35,341 nucleotides of DNA from Bacillota bacterium (GTDB lineage Bacteria; Bacillota; Clostridia; Clostridiales; Clostridiaceae): contig JAJXWJ010000032.1 of the NCBI GenBank assembly GCA_021781655.1, positions 1 through 35,341 of the forward strand, given 5' to 3'. The position numbers and the translations under genes are program-made. The first letter of the stretch is position 1. Every line of letters starts with the position of its first letter. Positions 18,986 through 28,241 of this stretch are shown here, piece by piece. Under the pieces are notes generated by a model, which saw only the letters and a program-made list of their open reading frames with translations, did no database searches and had not been told where the DNA came from.

Positions 18986-19019
18986 AAAAACTACCACATA
19001 TTTTAAAACAGTAGTTTTT
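18986..19019 (-). terminator. Hairpin between anfO-like gene and modA
   Basis: AAAAACTAC (18986-18994) and GTAGTTTTT (19011-19019) form a perfect 9-bp stem with a 16-nt loop. On the leftward transcript the stem runs into ATTTTATATTTT. It may be a weak terminator or attenuator that sets the nif to mod expression ratio. At 82 nt the gap is too short for a known molybdenum-cofactor riboswitch. Confidence 0.4.
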
Positions 19020-19042
19020 TACACTGTAAATTTCATTATTGT

Positions 19043-19660
19043 TTACCCACATACTTTTTTTCGAACAAAAATCTTTATATCTTTTTCATTATACTTTATT
19101 ACTTCTTTTTCAACATTGTAACAATCTAACCCATTTTCAAACCACCCTGGTACATGAGAGCATTGAATTTCAAGTTCATAGAAGGGAGTATTTTTTAAAA
19201 ATGGAATCAATATTTGTTTTGATGAAATTCCTTTATTATTTTCTTGTGCTTTTTTTAAATTTATAAAATAACAACCATTTTCACTTTTTTTTATAGGAAA
19301 AGGAATGACCTCATTTTTTTCTTCCTTATTCAATTCTTCCTTCTCTTTATAATAAACATAATCGAGAAACTGCTCTGGTTTTCCTTCCATTTCCCAAATA
19401 TTAAAGCCCTTATTTTCAAGTACATTGAATAATAACCCTGTAACCTCCTTCCCTATAAATACCTTGCAACCTTTTAAACTATTTGCTATTGAAATTATGT
19501 TTTCACGAATTATATTGAATTTACCTGTATTACTTAATTTAAAATCAATTGTTTTTAAAATATGCCAATATCCGTTTTCATTGTCGTAAACATTAATAAT
19601 TCCAACATCGTAAATAGATGCTGTATTGTTATCTTTCCCTAAAAATACAGCTATTTTCAT
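19043..19660 (-). CDS. AnfO-family nitrogenase accessory protein
   Basis: 205 aa. The start is the ATG at 19658-19660, with GGGAGGG 7 nt ahead. An upstream in-frame start is poorly placed. The protein resembles the AnfO family: an N-terminal MKIAVFLG strand, a central CKVFIGKEVTGLLFNVLENKGF segment followed by IWEMEGKPEQFLDYV, and a C-terminal ISSKQILIPFLKNTPFYELEIQCSHVPGWFE. AnfO genes are known next to Fe-only nitrogenase genes (anfHDGK), where their function is poorly defined. Here the gene follows nifN-nifB by 48 nt and precedes modA in a molybdenum nif operon, with no anf genes in the window. Likely a cofactor or maturation helper. The family assignment is from memory of conserved segments. 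Confidence 0.65.
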   Translation of the reverse strand: MKIAVFLGKDNNTASIYDVGIINVYDNENGYWHILKTIDFKLSNTGKFNIIRENIISIANSLKGCKVFIGKEVTGLLFNVLENKGFNIWEMEGKPEQFLDYVYYKEKEELNKEEKNEVIPFPIKKSENGCYFINLKKAQENNKGISSKQILIPFLKNTPFYELEIQCSHVPGWFENGLDCYNVEKEVIKYNEKDIKIFVRKKVCG

Positions 19661-19708
19661 AAAAACCCTCCCTAAATTATTCTGAGTCATAATAGCGATA
19701 ATTACCCT

Positions 19709-22366
19709 TTATGACAACTGTTTAATTACCTTTCTTATTCCCTCATTTATGGAATCATACATTTGAACTATCTTTATACCCTCTGCTTCTAGTTTTTTTG
19801 TTGGCTCCATACCTGCCCTTAGTGCTAATACCGCATCACAATCTGATATTATTTTTATTAGCTTATCTATTTTCCCCTCCTCACTAAAACACTCATCACT
19901 TCCATTGCAATATTTATCAATATCGCGTTTTTCAAGATACCTTATAGTTCCTCTGTCGTAAGAATATATATGAAATTCATTAGCGTGTCCAAAATGTTCA
20001 TCAATGTTAAGTCCAGATTTTGATGCTATTGCTATCTTGTACTTTTTAATAGTTTCTTCATTTTCTATATTTAGCTGGCCAACACAAGAACCCGTGCAAC
20101 CTATATCTCTAAATTCAGCTGACTGATCATTAGCTAAAGTTCCAATAGCATCTGCTCTGCATTGTTTACAATGATACATTTGTTTAACATGAGCACCGCA
20201 TTTTTTTCTCATTTCATTAAGCTCTACATTACTGACCATAGGCATGTTTTCAAAAACACTTCCTTCAACAGGAATCATTTGCATTATATTTGTTACATAT
20301 ACTCCACATTGTTTTGCTTTTTTAATTACAGCTTCTACATGTGCATCATTTATGCCTTTTACCATAACTATATTTACCTTACAAACTATTCCCTTAGATG
20401 CCAAATAGCTTAATCCAGTAAATTGATTGTTTATCAATATTTCTGCTGCTTCCTCTCCTGTATAGGTTTGTCCAAGATAATCGATCTTTTTATAAATCTG
20501 AGCTCCAATCTTTTTATCTACGGAGTTAATTGTAACTGTAACATGAGATACCCCTAGTTCAACTAAATCATTAGCATAAAATGGTAACATAAGTCCATTG
20601 GTAGATAAACAAAAGGTCACTTCTGGATCTTCCTTTTTAATAAGCTGAATTGATTTTTTGGTTTGCTCAAAATTTGCAAGAGCATCACCAGGTCCCGCAA
20701 TACCAACTACAGTTAAATTAGGCATTTTACTTTTTACATACTTATACTTTTCTAGTGCTTGTTCTGGTGTTAAAACTTCACTAGTTACTCCTGGTCTGCT
20801 CTCATTTGCACAATCATATTTTCTTGTACAATAATTGCAGCTTATATTACATTTGGGAGCTATTGGTATATGCATTCTTGCATAAGTATGAGCATTGGTT
20901 CCAAAACAAGGGTGCGTTGCATTTTTGTCAAAATTACTTTCTGTTTCCTTTTCTTTTATTTCAATTGTTTCTAACATATCCTTCCTCCCCTTTTCCCGCT
21001 CAAAATACTTTTCATATGCTTCTTTTCTAAAACTATTTTCCGTCTGTTCTAAAATTGTATTTGCAATATCATCTAGTAGAGCTGAAGAACCATTGTATCC
21101 TGTTATTACCTTCCTTTGTGCTCCAACTCTATCATGAACCGGGAATCCAATTCTTACTATTTTTAAATCCATCCTCTCAGCCATTCTTCTTCCATCAGAA
21201 TTTCCTATAATAACATTGACCTTTAAATTTTTACAATACAATTCGATAGTTTCAAAATCTGTCTCATCTATAATAATTGGTTTTTCTGCTTGCTTTTCTA
21301 ATTCTTTTTGTACAGCTTTCTTAAGCTTTACATTTTTAGTTCCAAGTGCTACAAGTTTTAATTGCACTCCATTTTCTACACAAATTTTTGTTACTGCAAG
21401 TACCATTTCTGGCTCTCCATAAAGAACAGCCTTTGCCTCACCATTATACTTATGACTATCTATCATAGCATCTAAGTATCTTCCTCTTTCAAGCTTAAAA
21501 ACCTCAGGGATCGGTTTTCCACTTATTTCAGATATAATAGAGAGAAATTTATCTGTATTTCTAATTCCTATTGGTATACCACAAGTATATAGCGGTACAT
21601 CATATTTTTCTTTTAAAAATGTTCCAGCTGATTCAGCTTCTGAAAGGGTTTCTCCCATTTCAATGGTCCCTAGGGCACCACTCATTTTTTGTATATCTAA
21701 AATTTTGGTGCCACCTTTTGGTAACCTATTATACTCCTCAGCATGAGGACCATCTAAAGTATTTGAAACATCCGGCAACATCGTATACTCTACTCCAAAA
21801 ACTTCTAAAATATTTTTAATATTTCTTATATCACCAGGATTTAAATTTGCAGCTATAATATTAATTTTGTTTGTTTTTTCACTTTGAAAAGTAAGCTGTT
21901 CTACTATACTCCTTATAGCTCTAAAGTATCCTTCGTTTTGAGTTCCACCATAACCTGGAGTGGATACTGTTATTATTTTTAAATCAGCAAGATTTTCCTT
22001 TTCAGCTTCTTCATCTATAAACTCCTTAGTAATTCTCTTTATATCTTCACCAATTGTTTCAGCTAAACAAGTTGTCATAACTCCTATTGATTTAGGGTTG
22101 TACATTTTTATCATATTTTTGAGCCCTAGTTTTAAATTTTTGGTTCCACCATACACTGTACCATTTTCTGTTAGAGATGAAGATGCTATATCTATAGGTT
22201 CATTGTAGTGAGTGGCCATATGTCTTCTTATATAAGTACTGCAACCCTGTGATCCATGCAAAATTACCATATTTCCTTCTATACCTTTAAATGCCATTAC
22301 AGCACCCATCGGCATACACATTTTACATGGATTCACATCTAAATTTACTGAAGCTTTATTTTCCAC
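19709..22366 (-). CDS. nifN-B: NifN-NifB fusion, FeMo-cofactor assembly
   Basis: 885 aa in three parts. Residues 1-450 are NifN, homologous to the nitrogenase beta chain (HGSQGCSTYIRRH with C42, TTCLAETIGED with C100). It pairs with NifE as the cofactor scaffold. Residues about 485-765 are NifB, a radical-SAM enzyme with the CX3CX2C cluster motif at C506, C510 and C513 and downstream YHCKQCRADA and GCTGSCVG. It makes the NifB-co iron-sulfur-carbide core. Residues about 775-885 are a NifX/NafY-like cofactor-binding domain (SGLNIDEHFGHANEF). The fusion can pass NifB-co directly to the scaffold. It starts at GTG with AAGGTGG 7 nt upstream, 15 nt after nifE. The fusion is known from clostridia. 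Confidence 0.97.
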   Translation of the reverse strand: MENKASVNLDVNPCKMCMPMGAVMAFKGIEGNMVILHGSQGCSTYIRRHMATHYNEPIDIASSSLTENGTVYGGTKNLKLGLKNMIKMYNPKSIGVMTTCLAETIGEDIKRITKEFIDEEAEKENLADLKIITVSTPGYGGTQNEGYFRAIRSIVEQLTFQSEKTNKINIIAANLNPGDIRNIKNILEVFGVEYTMLPDVSNTLDGPHAEEYNRLPKGGTKILDIQKMSGALGTIEMGETLSEAESAGTFLKEKYDVPLYTCGIPIGIRNTDKFLSIISEISGKPIPEVFKLERGRYLDAMIDSHKYNGEAKAVLYGEPEMVLAVTKICVENGVQLKLVALGTKNVKLKKAVQKELEKQAEKPIIIDETDFETIELYCKNLKVNVIIGNSDGRRMAERMDLKIVRIGFPVHDRVGAQRKVITGYNGSSALLDDIANTILEQTENSFRKEAYEKYFEREKGRKDMLETIEIKEKETESNFDKNATHPCFGTNAHTYARMHIPIAPKCNISCNYCTRKYDCANESRPGVTSEVLTPEQALEKYKYVKSKMPNLTVVGIAGPGDALANFEQTKKSIQLIKKEDPEVTFCLSTNGLMLPFYANDLVELGVSHVTVTINSVDKKIGAQIYKKIDYLGQTYTGEEAAEILINNQFTGLSYLASKGIVCKVNIVMVKGINDAHVEAVIKKAKQCGVYVTNIMQMIPVEGSVFENMPMVSNVELNEMRKKCGAHVKQMYHCKQCRADAIGTLANDQSAEFRDIGCTGSCVGQLNIENEETIKKYKIAIASKSGLNIDEHFGHANEFHIYSYDRGTIRYLEKRDIDKYCNGSDECFSEEGKIDKLIKIISDCDAVLALRAGMEPTKKLEAEGIKIVQMYDSINEGIRKVIKQLS

Positions 22367-22381
22367 GAAATCACCACCTTC

Positions 22382-23719
22382 TTATAAATAACTCCATACC
22401 GGACTGTTAACTGTTAAATCTATTTCCTTTGCAAAATTTACTGCTCCAACATAGCCACATAAAGCATGTTTCCTTTCATGGTTATGATCGCAAAAAGCAA
22501 CTCCAAGCTTATATGCAAGTGGCCTTTCTTTTACACCACCAACTAAAATGTCAGCTCCCTTTTCCAATATGAATTTTTCAAGTTCAGCTGGATTTGCATC
22601 ATCAAGTATTACGGTACCTTCCTTTGCCAAACTTCTTATAGTATCATAATCACCCTTTTTACCTGTTTGAGTTCCTACCATTACTGTTTCCATTCCTAAT
22701 TCTCTAAACTGCTTGATTAAAGATATTGCCTTAAAACCGCCGCCAACATAAATAGCTGCACTTTTTCCTTGTAATCTATTTCTATAATATTCAAGGTCTT
22801 TTTTAACCTTGCTCTCTTCTTCTTCAATAAACTTTAATGTCTTTTCTCTTATATCTTCATTACCTAAAATATCTGCTATTTTTAACAAAGAATTTCTTGT
22901 ATCTTCTAATCCATAAAAACTAATTTTTACATTTGGAATTCCATATATTTCTTCCATTCTTTCTGCAAGGTATCCCATAGAACCTGCACACTGTACAATA
23001 TTTAATGTTGCTCTTTTAGCTTTAACAAGCTCATCTATATTTCCATCTCCTGTTATTTTAGCTAAAACATTTATACCTAATTTTTTCAAGTAACTTTGTA
23101 TTATCCACGATTCACCAGCTAAATTAAAGTCTCCCAAATAATTTGCAGCATGTATTTTTTGTTCATCCGTCTTTTCTCCAATTAAGTTTAATATTGCATT
23201 ACATGCTGCTTTGTAACCTGTTGATTTATTTCCTGCAAAACCTGGCGATTTTACTGGAATCACTCTTATATTATGTCTATTTTCTGCTGCTTTACATATT
23301 GCATCTGTATCATCGCCAATCACCCCAACTATACAGGTGGAATATACAAATATGACCTTTGGATGATGCTTTAATACTATTTCATCAATTGCTTTTGTAA
23401 GCTTTTTTTCTCCCCCAAATATAATGTCCTTTTCTTTTAAATCTGTGGAATAGCTGTTTCTATATATTTCTTTATCACTACTTAAGCTTCCTCGTATATC
23501 CCAAGTATAGCTTGAACAGCCAATAGGTCCATGAACTAAATGATACGCATCAGTTATTGGGTTGAGAACAACCCTTGCACCACAATAAACACAAGCTCTT
23601 TGGCTTACAGCCCCAGATACGCTTTCTGTATCGCATTTAAAAACTCCGCTCTTTCCTTTTTTGTTATAGCAAACGAAATCTTCTCTTTCTTCTAATACTT
23701 CTACTTTTTTATTTTCCAT
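22382..23719 (-). CDS. nifE: FeMo-cofactor scaffold protein NifE
   Basis: 445 aa from the ATG at 23719. The ATG 15 nt upstream overlaps the GGAGGTGA ribosome binding site. It is homologous to the nitrogenase alpha chain, with cluster-ligand cysteines in ACVYCGA (C43/C46), GPIGCSSYTWD (C68) and YSTCIVGVIGDD (C129). It forms a complex with the NifN part of the following fusion protein, where the NifB product is converted to FeMo-cofactor. It lacks the nitrogenase alpha FeMoco His context, and it lacks the NifD insertion. It is separated from nifK by a 297-nt gap that holds a long hairpin, so its expression may be set apart from that of nifHDK. Confidence 0.96.
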   Translation of the reverse strand: MENKKVEVLEEREDFVCYNKKGKSGVFKCDTESVSGAVSQRACVYCGARVVLNPITDAYHLVHGPIGCSSYTWDIRGSLSSDKEIYRNSYSTDLKEKDIIFGGEKKLTKAIDEIVLKHHPKVIFVYSTCIVGVIGDDTDAICKAAENRHNIRVIPVKSPGFAGNKSTGYKAACNAILNLIGEKTDEQKIHAANYLGDFNLAGESWIIQSYLKKLGINVLAKITGDGNIDELVKAKRATLNIVQCAGSMGYLAERMEEIYGIPNVKISFYGLEDTRNSLLKIADILGNEDIREKTLKFIEEEESKVKKDLEYYRNRLQGKSAAIYVGGGFKAISLIKQFRELGMETVMVGTQTGKKGDYDTIRSLAKEGTVILDDANPAELEKFILEKGADILVGGVKERPLAYKLGVAFCDHNHERKHALCGYVGAVNFAKEIDLTVNSPVWSYL

Positions 23720-23802
23720 AAATCTCACCTCCATAACTTTGTTGTTTATATGAGATACTATATTTTAAGATTACGCACTAAGATTCAACTAAAATTCGTT
23801 AG

Positions 23803-23913
23803 AAAGTGAACCGCGGTAAGTTTTAACTAAGAGGTAAGAGGTAAGAAAATCCACATTCTACCTATTAACTCTTAGTTTTTACCTATTAGCTATTACAATC
23901 TGAGGTTCGCTTT
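23803..23913. repeat. Long imperfect hairpin in the nifK-nifE gap
   Basis: The arms pair in several blocks: 23803-23812 with 23904-23913 (10 bp, one G-U), GGTAA 23815-23819 with 23879-23883, AACTAAGAG 23825-23833 with 23869-23877, and AGGTA 23839-23843 with 23859-23863. GAGGTAA is repeated in tandem at 23831-23844. T-rich tracts follow the stem on both strands. It could be an mRNA stabiliser or processing site, a partial terminator between nifHDK and nifEN-B, or a small mobile repeat. The rest of the gap, 23914-24016, holds no gene. Confidence 0.65.
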
Positions 23914-24016
23914 TTATCATTTCAGATTTTGAGACTGCAAAATGCTTGTTCAAGAATCACATGGACACGCCCAAACCCCAAAGGTGAGTAAATTTTTTTA
24001 TTGCTAAATCTTAAAT

Positions 24017-25381
24017 TTATCTAACTAATTCAAAATCATCATCTGAACTATCTCTTTCAATTCTATCTAAGATAGCATTTGTGATTTGTTCAACTAATCT
24101 TATTCCACCTTTATATCCAACTGTTGGATTGTAGTGGAATGCAAATCTATCTAAGGTAAAAAAACCAAATCTTACAAATGGTATATCTTCTGCTTTAGCA
24201 ATATATTTTCCATGACTGTTTCCTATAAGTAGATCTACACCCTCATTTTTAATCCATTGTTGAAGCTCGAACAAGTCACTTGCTGCTTTTACCTTGCAAT
24301 CCTCAATTCCAGCCTTTTCTAGATATCCATTTATTACTTTTTCAAATTCAGAGCCAGGAGTTCCGGTAATTACATACTTAGGAATCATACCTAACTCTAA
24401 TACAAATCTAGTTAGTGAAATAACTACATCTGGATCACCAAAAATCGCTACTTTTTTACCATAAACATATTGATGACTATCAAGAAGAACATCAACTAAT
24501 TGACCTCTTTCTTCTTCTATTTCTTCAGGTATTTCTTTACCAGCATCTTTCGCAATGGTATATATAAATTCGTCTGTAGCTTCTATTCCAATTGGAGTAT
24601 ATAATGTTTTGAATGGAACTTTAGTTGATTTTTCTAAGGTTACTGCCCCTAGTTCCGATGCAAAGCTTCCAATTGCATAAGTTATTTTTGAGTTTCCGGC
24701 ATCTTCAATATCTTCTTTAGTAGCTCCTCCCTTTGGATACATTTTATATTCTCCAGTCATCGGTGTATCTAATACTCCGCTTTGATCTGGGAAGGTAATA
24801 TGATTTAACCCCAATGCTTCTACTAATCTTTTCATCTCTTTTATATCAGCCGGTCCAACCATTCCAGGTATTAAATTAATCTTTCCATTATCCAAACCAC
24901 TATTTTTTGCAAGATAGCTAACCATACCCTTAACCATATTGGAATAGCCAGTTATATGAGAGCCAACATAGCTGGGAGTATTAGCATGAATCATTATCTT
25001 TCCTTCTGGCACATCAACATCCCTTATATAAGTAGGAATATCATCACCGATAGTTTCAGAAAGACAGGTTGTGTGTACTGCTATTACATCTGGCTCATAT
25101 AGCGAAAATATATTTTTAGCAGCAGTTTTCAAGTTAGAACCTCCACCAAAAACCGAAGCTCCCTCTGTAAATGAACTGGTCGATGCCATTACTGGTTCTT
25201 TAAATATTCTTGTAAGCTGCATTCTGTGAAATGAGCAACAACCTTGTGAGCCATGGCTATGAGGAAGACAGTTGTGAATTCCAAGTGCTGCATACATAGC
25301 ACCAATTGGTTGACATGTTTTTACTGGATTAATTTTTAATGCTTTTCTTTCTACTATTTCTTTTGGTGTTGCGTTTAGCAT
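24017..25381 (-). CDS. nifK: Nitrogenase MoFe protein beta chain NifK
   Basis: 454 aa. P-cluster cysteines lie at C23 (VKTCQPIGA), C48 (SQGCCSFHR) and C106 (HTTCLSETIGDD). HSHGSQGC and the IGNSHGK segment are typical of NifK. The protein lacks the roughly 50-residue N-terminal extension of the Azotobacter chain, as in C. pasteurianum. It binds NifD as an alpha2-beta2 tetramer that reduces N2. Its ATG overlaps the nifD stop (TAATG), so the two are translationally coupled. GGAGGTGA lies inside the end of nifD. Confidence 0.98.
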   Translation of the reverse strand: MLNATPKEIVERKALKINPVKTCQPIGAMYAALGIHNCLPHSHGSQGCCSFHRMQLTRIFKEPVMASTSSFTEGASVFGGGSNLKTAAKNIFSLYEPDVIAVHTTCLSETIGDDIPTYIRDVDVPEGKIMIHANTPSYVGSHITGYSNMVKGMVSYLAKNSGLDNGKINLIPGMVGPADIKEMKRLVEALGLNHITFPDQSGVLDTPMTGEYKMYPKGGATKEDIEDAGNSKITYAIGSFASELGAVTLEKSTKVPFKTLYTPIGIEATDEFIYTIAKDAGKEIPEEIEEERGQLVDVLLDSHQYVYGKKVAIFGDPDVVISLTRFVLELGMIPKYVITGTPGSEFEKVINGYLEKAGIEDCKVKAASDLFELQQWIKNEGVDLLIGNSHGKYIAKAEDIPFVRFGFFTLDRFAFHYNPTVGYKGGIRLVEQITNAILDRIERDSSDDDFELVR

Positions 25382-26976
25382 TACTCTTCACCTCCAATTA
25401 CAGATTGTTTTTTCCATGGTGGAGTTACAAATTTCCAAGCTGGTGTGTAAACTCCTGCATCTAAACTATTTGCTAGCACTAATGCACCTCTAAAGCCAGC
25501 ATATGGACCAGAATAATCATATGAGTGTAGTTGTTTCGATACTGCACCTGCTTTTTGAGTTACATACTTTTCTTTTATTCCCGATAAGAAAAAATCTGGT
25601 TTTAAAAGTTTAATGAGTTCATCACTTTCATGATGATTCAAATCATCTATTATGATTGTTCCTTCTTCTGAAGTCTTCATCAAGCCACCATAATAAGCTA
25701 ATGGCACCCCATCTTTAACTAATTCTTGGTATCTATCTTCTGGTATAATGATTCTGTATTTTTCATCATCTTTAGTTACCGTTATTTCAGGAATATTTTT
25801 ACTGTCAGCATCTAATTTTATGCTTGGAATTATTTCTCTTCCTTCAAAATCATCTCTATGAGCAAATTCAAAGCCTGCAACTATGGATTTTATGCCCAAA
25901 TCCTGCAATACTCTTTGATAATGATCAGATCTTGATCCACCAACATAAAGTATAGCTGTTTTACCTTCTAATCTTTCCCTGTAAAAAGCTAGCTGTCCTT
26001 CTATTGCTGAAAGCTCATCTGCAATTACTTCTTCTGTTCTTTTAATTAAAGCTTCGTCTCCAAATACTTTTGCCAGATTTCTTAATGTTTCAATAGTTGC
26101 CTCTACTCCTATAAAGTTGCCCTTTATCCACGGTGTACCATACTTAGTTTCAAGCATTTCAGCAATATAGTTTATGGATCTATGACATTGAACTATATTT
26201 ACTTCTGCTGTATGGGCATTTTGAATACTTTCTATATCGGCATCTCCACTTAAAGTGGCAACTACATCATAACCAATCCTTTCAAGTACTCTTTCAATTT
26301 CCCAAGCATCGCCGCCTATATTGTATTCACCAAGAATGTTAATAGGATACTTTTTAGGAACCCTTGTTCCTTTCCCTATAATATCAGTAAACACTATGTT
26401 ATTTGCTATATGATGACCTGCAGATTGACTAACCCCTTTGTAACCCTCACAGCTGAATGCAAGAACATCTATTCCGTATTTTTTTCTAGCTGCTGATGCA
26501 ACTGCTCCTATATCGTCACCTATGAGACCAACTGGACATGTTGAATATATTCCAATAACCTTTGGATGAAATATTTCAACTGCTTCTTCTATAGCAGCTT
26601 CTAATTTCTTAGTACCACCAAAAACAATATCTCCATCTTGAAGGTCAGTTGAAAAGCAATATTCAGAGAAATTTTGAACACCTTCTACTGTTCTAACCTT
26701 GCTTCTTCTAGTTCCCCAAGTATAATATGAACATCCTATTGGACCATGTACTAAATGAAGCATATCTTTAATCGGACCCATAACAACGCCTTTACAACCT
26801 GCATAACAACAACCTCTGCTAGTTATAATACCTGGTATAGTTCTTACATTTGCAACAATTTCAGGATTTGGAACTTCTTTAGTTTTTACAACAATGTGTG
26901 TCTTTCTATTCTTTTGTGTCTTAGCAGGATATTTTTCAAGAACCTCTTGTACAACATGATTAATATCATTTTCCAT
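25381..26976 (-). CDS. nifD: Nitrogenase MoFe protein alpha chain NifD
   Basis: 531 aa, longer than the roughly 490 of proteobacterial NifD because of an extra segment around residues 375-430 (rich in Asp, Lys and Ile), as in C. pasteurianum. P-cluster cysteines are in RGCCYAGCKG (C56/C57), C82 (GPIGCSYYTWG) and C147 (YSTCPVGLIGDD). The FeMo-cofactor ligands are C264 (IVQCHRSINY) and H484 (LHSYDYSGPY). The substrate-site residues Q184 and H188 (SQSAGHH) are conserved, so the active site looks complete. AGAGGTGAAAG precedes the ATG. The 39-nt gap after nifH holds no nifI1 or nifI2. Confidence 0.98.
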   Translation of the reverse strand: MENDINHVVQEVLEKYPAKTQKNRKTHIVVKTKEVPNPEIVANVRTIPGIITSRGCCYAGCKGVVMGPIKDMLHLVHGPIGCSYYTWGTRRSKVRTVEGVQNFSEYCFSTDLQDGDIVFGGTKKLEAAIEEAVEIFHPKVIGIYSTCPVGLIGDDIGAVASAARKKYGIDVLAFSCEGYKGVSQSAGHHIANNIVFTDIIGKGTRVPKKYPINILGEYNIGGDAWEIERVLERIGYDVVATLSGDADIESIQNAHTAEVNIVQCHRSINYIAEMLETKYGTPWIKGNFIGVEATIETLRNLAKVFGDEALIKRTEEVIADELSAIEGQLAFYRERLEGKTAILYVGGSRSDHYQRVLQDLGIKSIVAGFEFAHRDDFEGREIIPSIKLDADSKNIPEITVTKDDEKYRIIIPEDRYQELVKDGVPLAYYGGLMKTSEEGTIIIDDLNHHESDELIKLLKPDFFLSGIKEKYVTQKAGAVSKQLHSYDYSGPYAGFRGALVLANSLDAGVYTPAWKFVTPPWKKQSVIGGEE

Positions 26977-27015
26977 GTATAACTTTCACCTCTTTTTCTA
27001 TTTTTATATCTCATT

Positions 27016-27852
<837 letters not shown>

Positions 27853-27892
27853 TTATTTGTTAATTTTTGCTATTGTTAAATAGCTTATTTGA

Positions 27893-27921
27893 ATAATATC
27901 ATATTAAAAACAATAAAACAA
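27893..27921 (-). promoter_or_regulatory. nifH promoter
   Basis: Reading leftward, TTGTTT (27916-27921) and TATTAT (27893-27898) are separated by 17 nt, with TGA just before the -10 (extended -10). This would start transcription about 50 nt before nifH. There is no sigma-54 (GG-N10-GC) element, so control should not be NifA-type. Confidence 0.65.
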
Positions 27922-27929
27922 TAGTTTTT

Positions 27930-27945
27930 TTGATAAATCAATAAA
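27930..27945. promoter_or_regulatory. Palindromic site shared with the ferredoxin gene (nif copy)
   Basis: TTGATAAATCAATAAA, with the inverted repeat TTGAT-AA-ATCAA at 27930-27941. It lies 8 nt upstream of the nifH -35 box, the position of an activator site. The same 16 nt recur at 31315-31330. Confidence 0.6.
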
Positions 27946-28135
27946 TATTCTAAAATTATTTTAATAATATGATAAAATTAGTTTAATTTTATTGTTATTT
28001 ATTCATTTTGTATATTGCTACATTCTTTACTTTACATTAATTTTCATATACTTATATTTATATTTGTTTACGTTTTATATCTTTTTATATTGTTATAAAA
28101 TTTTGAACATTTTTTTATCTTTTATAATTATTTTC

Positions 28136-28164
28136 TTGTAATTATGATAATTTTATATTATTAT
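28136..28164 (+). promoter_or_regulatory. Candidate promoter of the nif-linked regulator
   Basis: TTGTAA (28136-28141) and TATTAT (28159-28164) are 17 nt apart, about 78 nt before the regulator start. The 400-nt gap 27842-28241 is extremely AT-rich and otherwise holds only the nifH promoter and palindrome. Chance matches are likely in such sequence. Confidence 0.35.
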
Positions 28165-28241
28165 AGCTTTATATTAATAAATTAATAATTTTGATCATTA
28201 TTTTTTTTTAAACCTTCATTTCTATAGAAAGGAGATAACTT

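Noticed and set aside
18961-19042. Molybdenum-cofactor riboswitch ahead of modA
   Set aside because: The gap is only 82 nt and shows one simple stem, not the multi-stem aptamer.
23831-23845. Tandem GAGGTAA units as a CRISPR-like or satellite array
   Set aside because: Only two 7-nt units are present, with no spacers, and they are explained as part of a hairpin arm.
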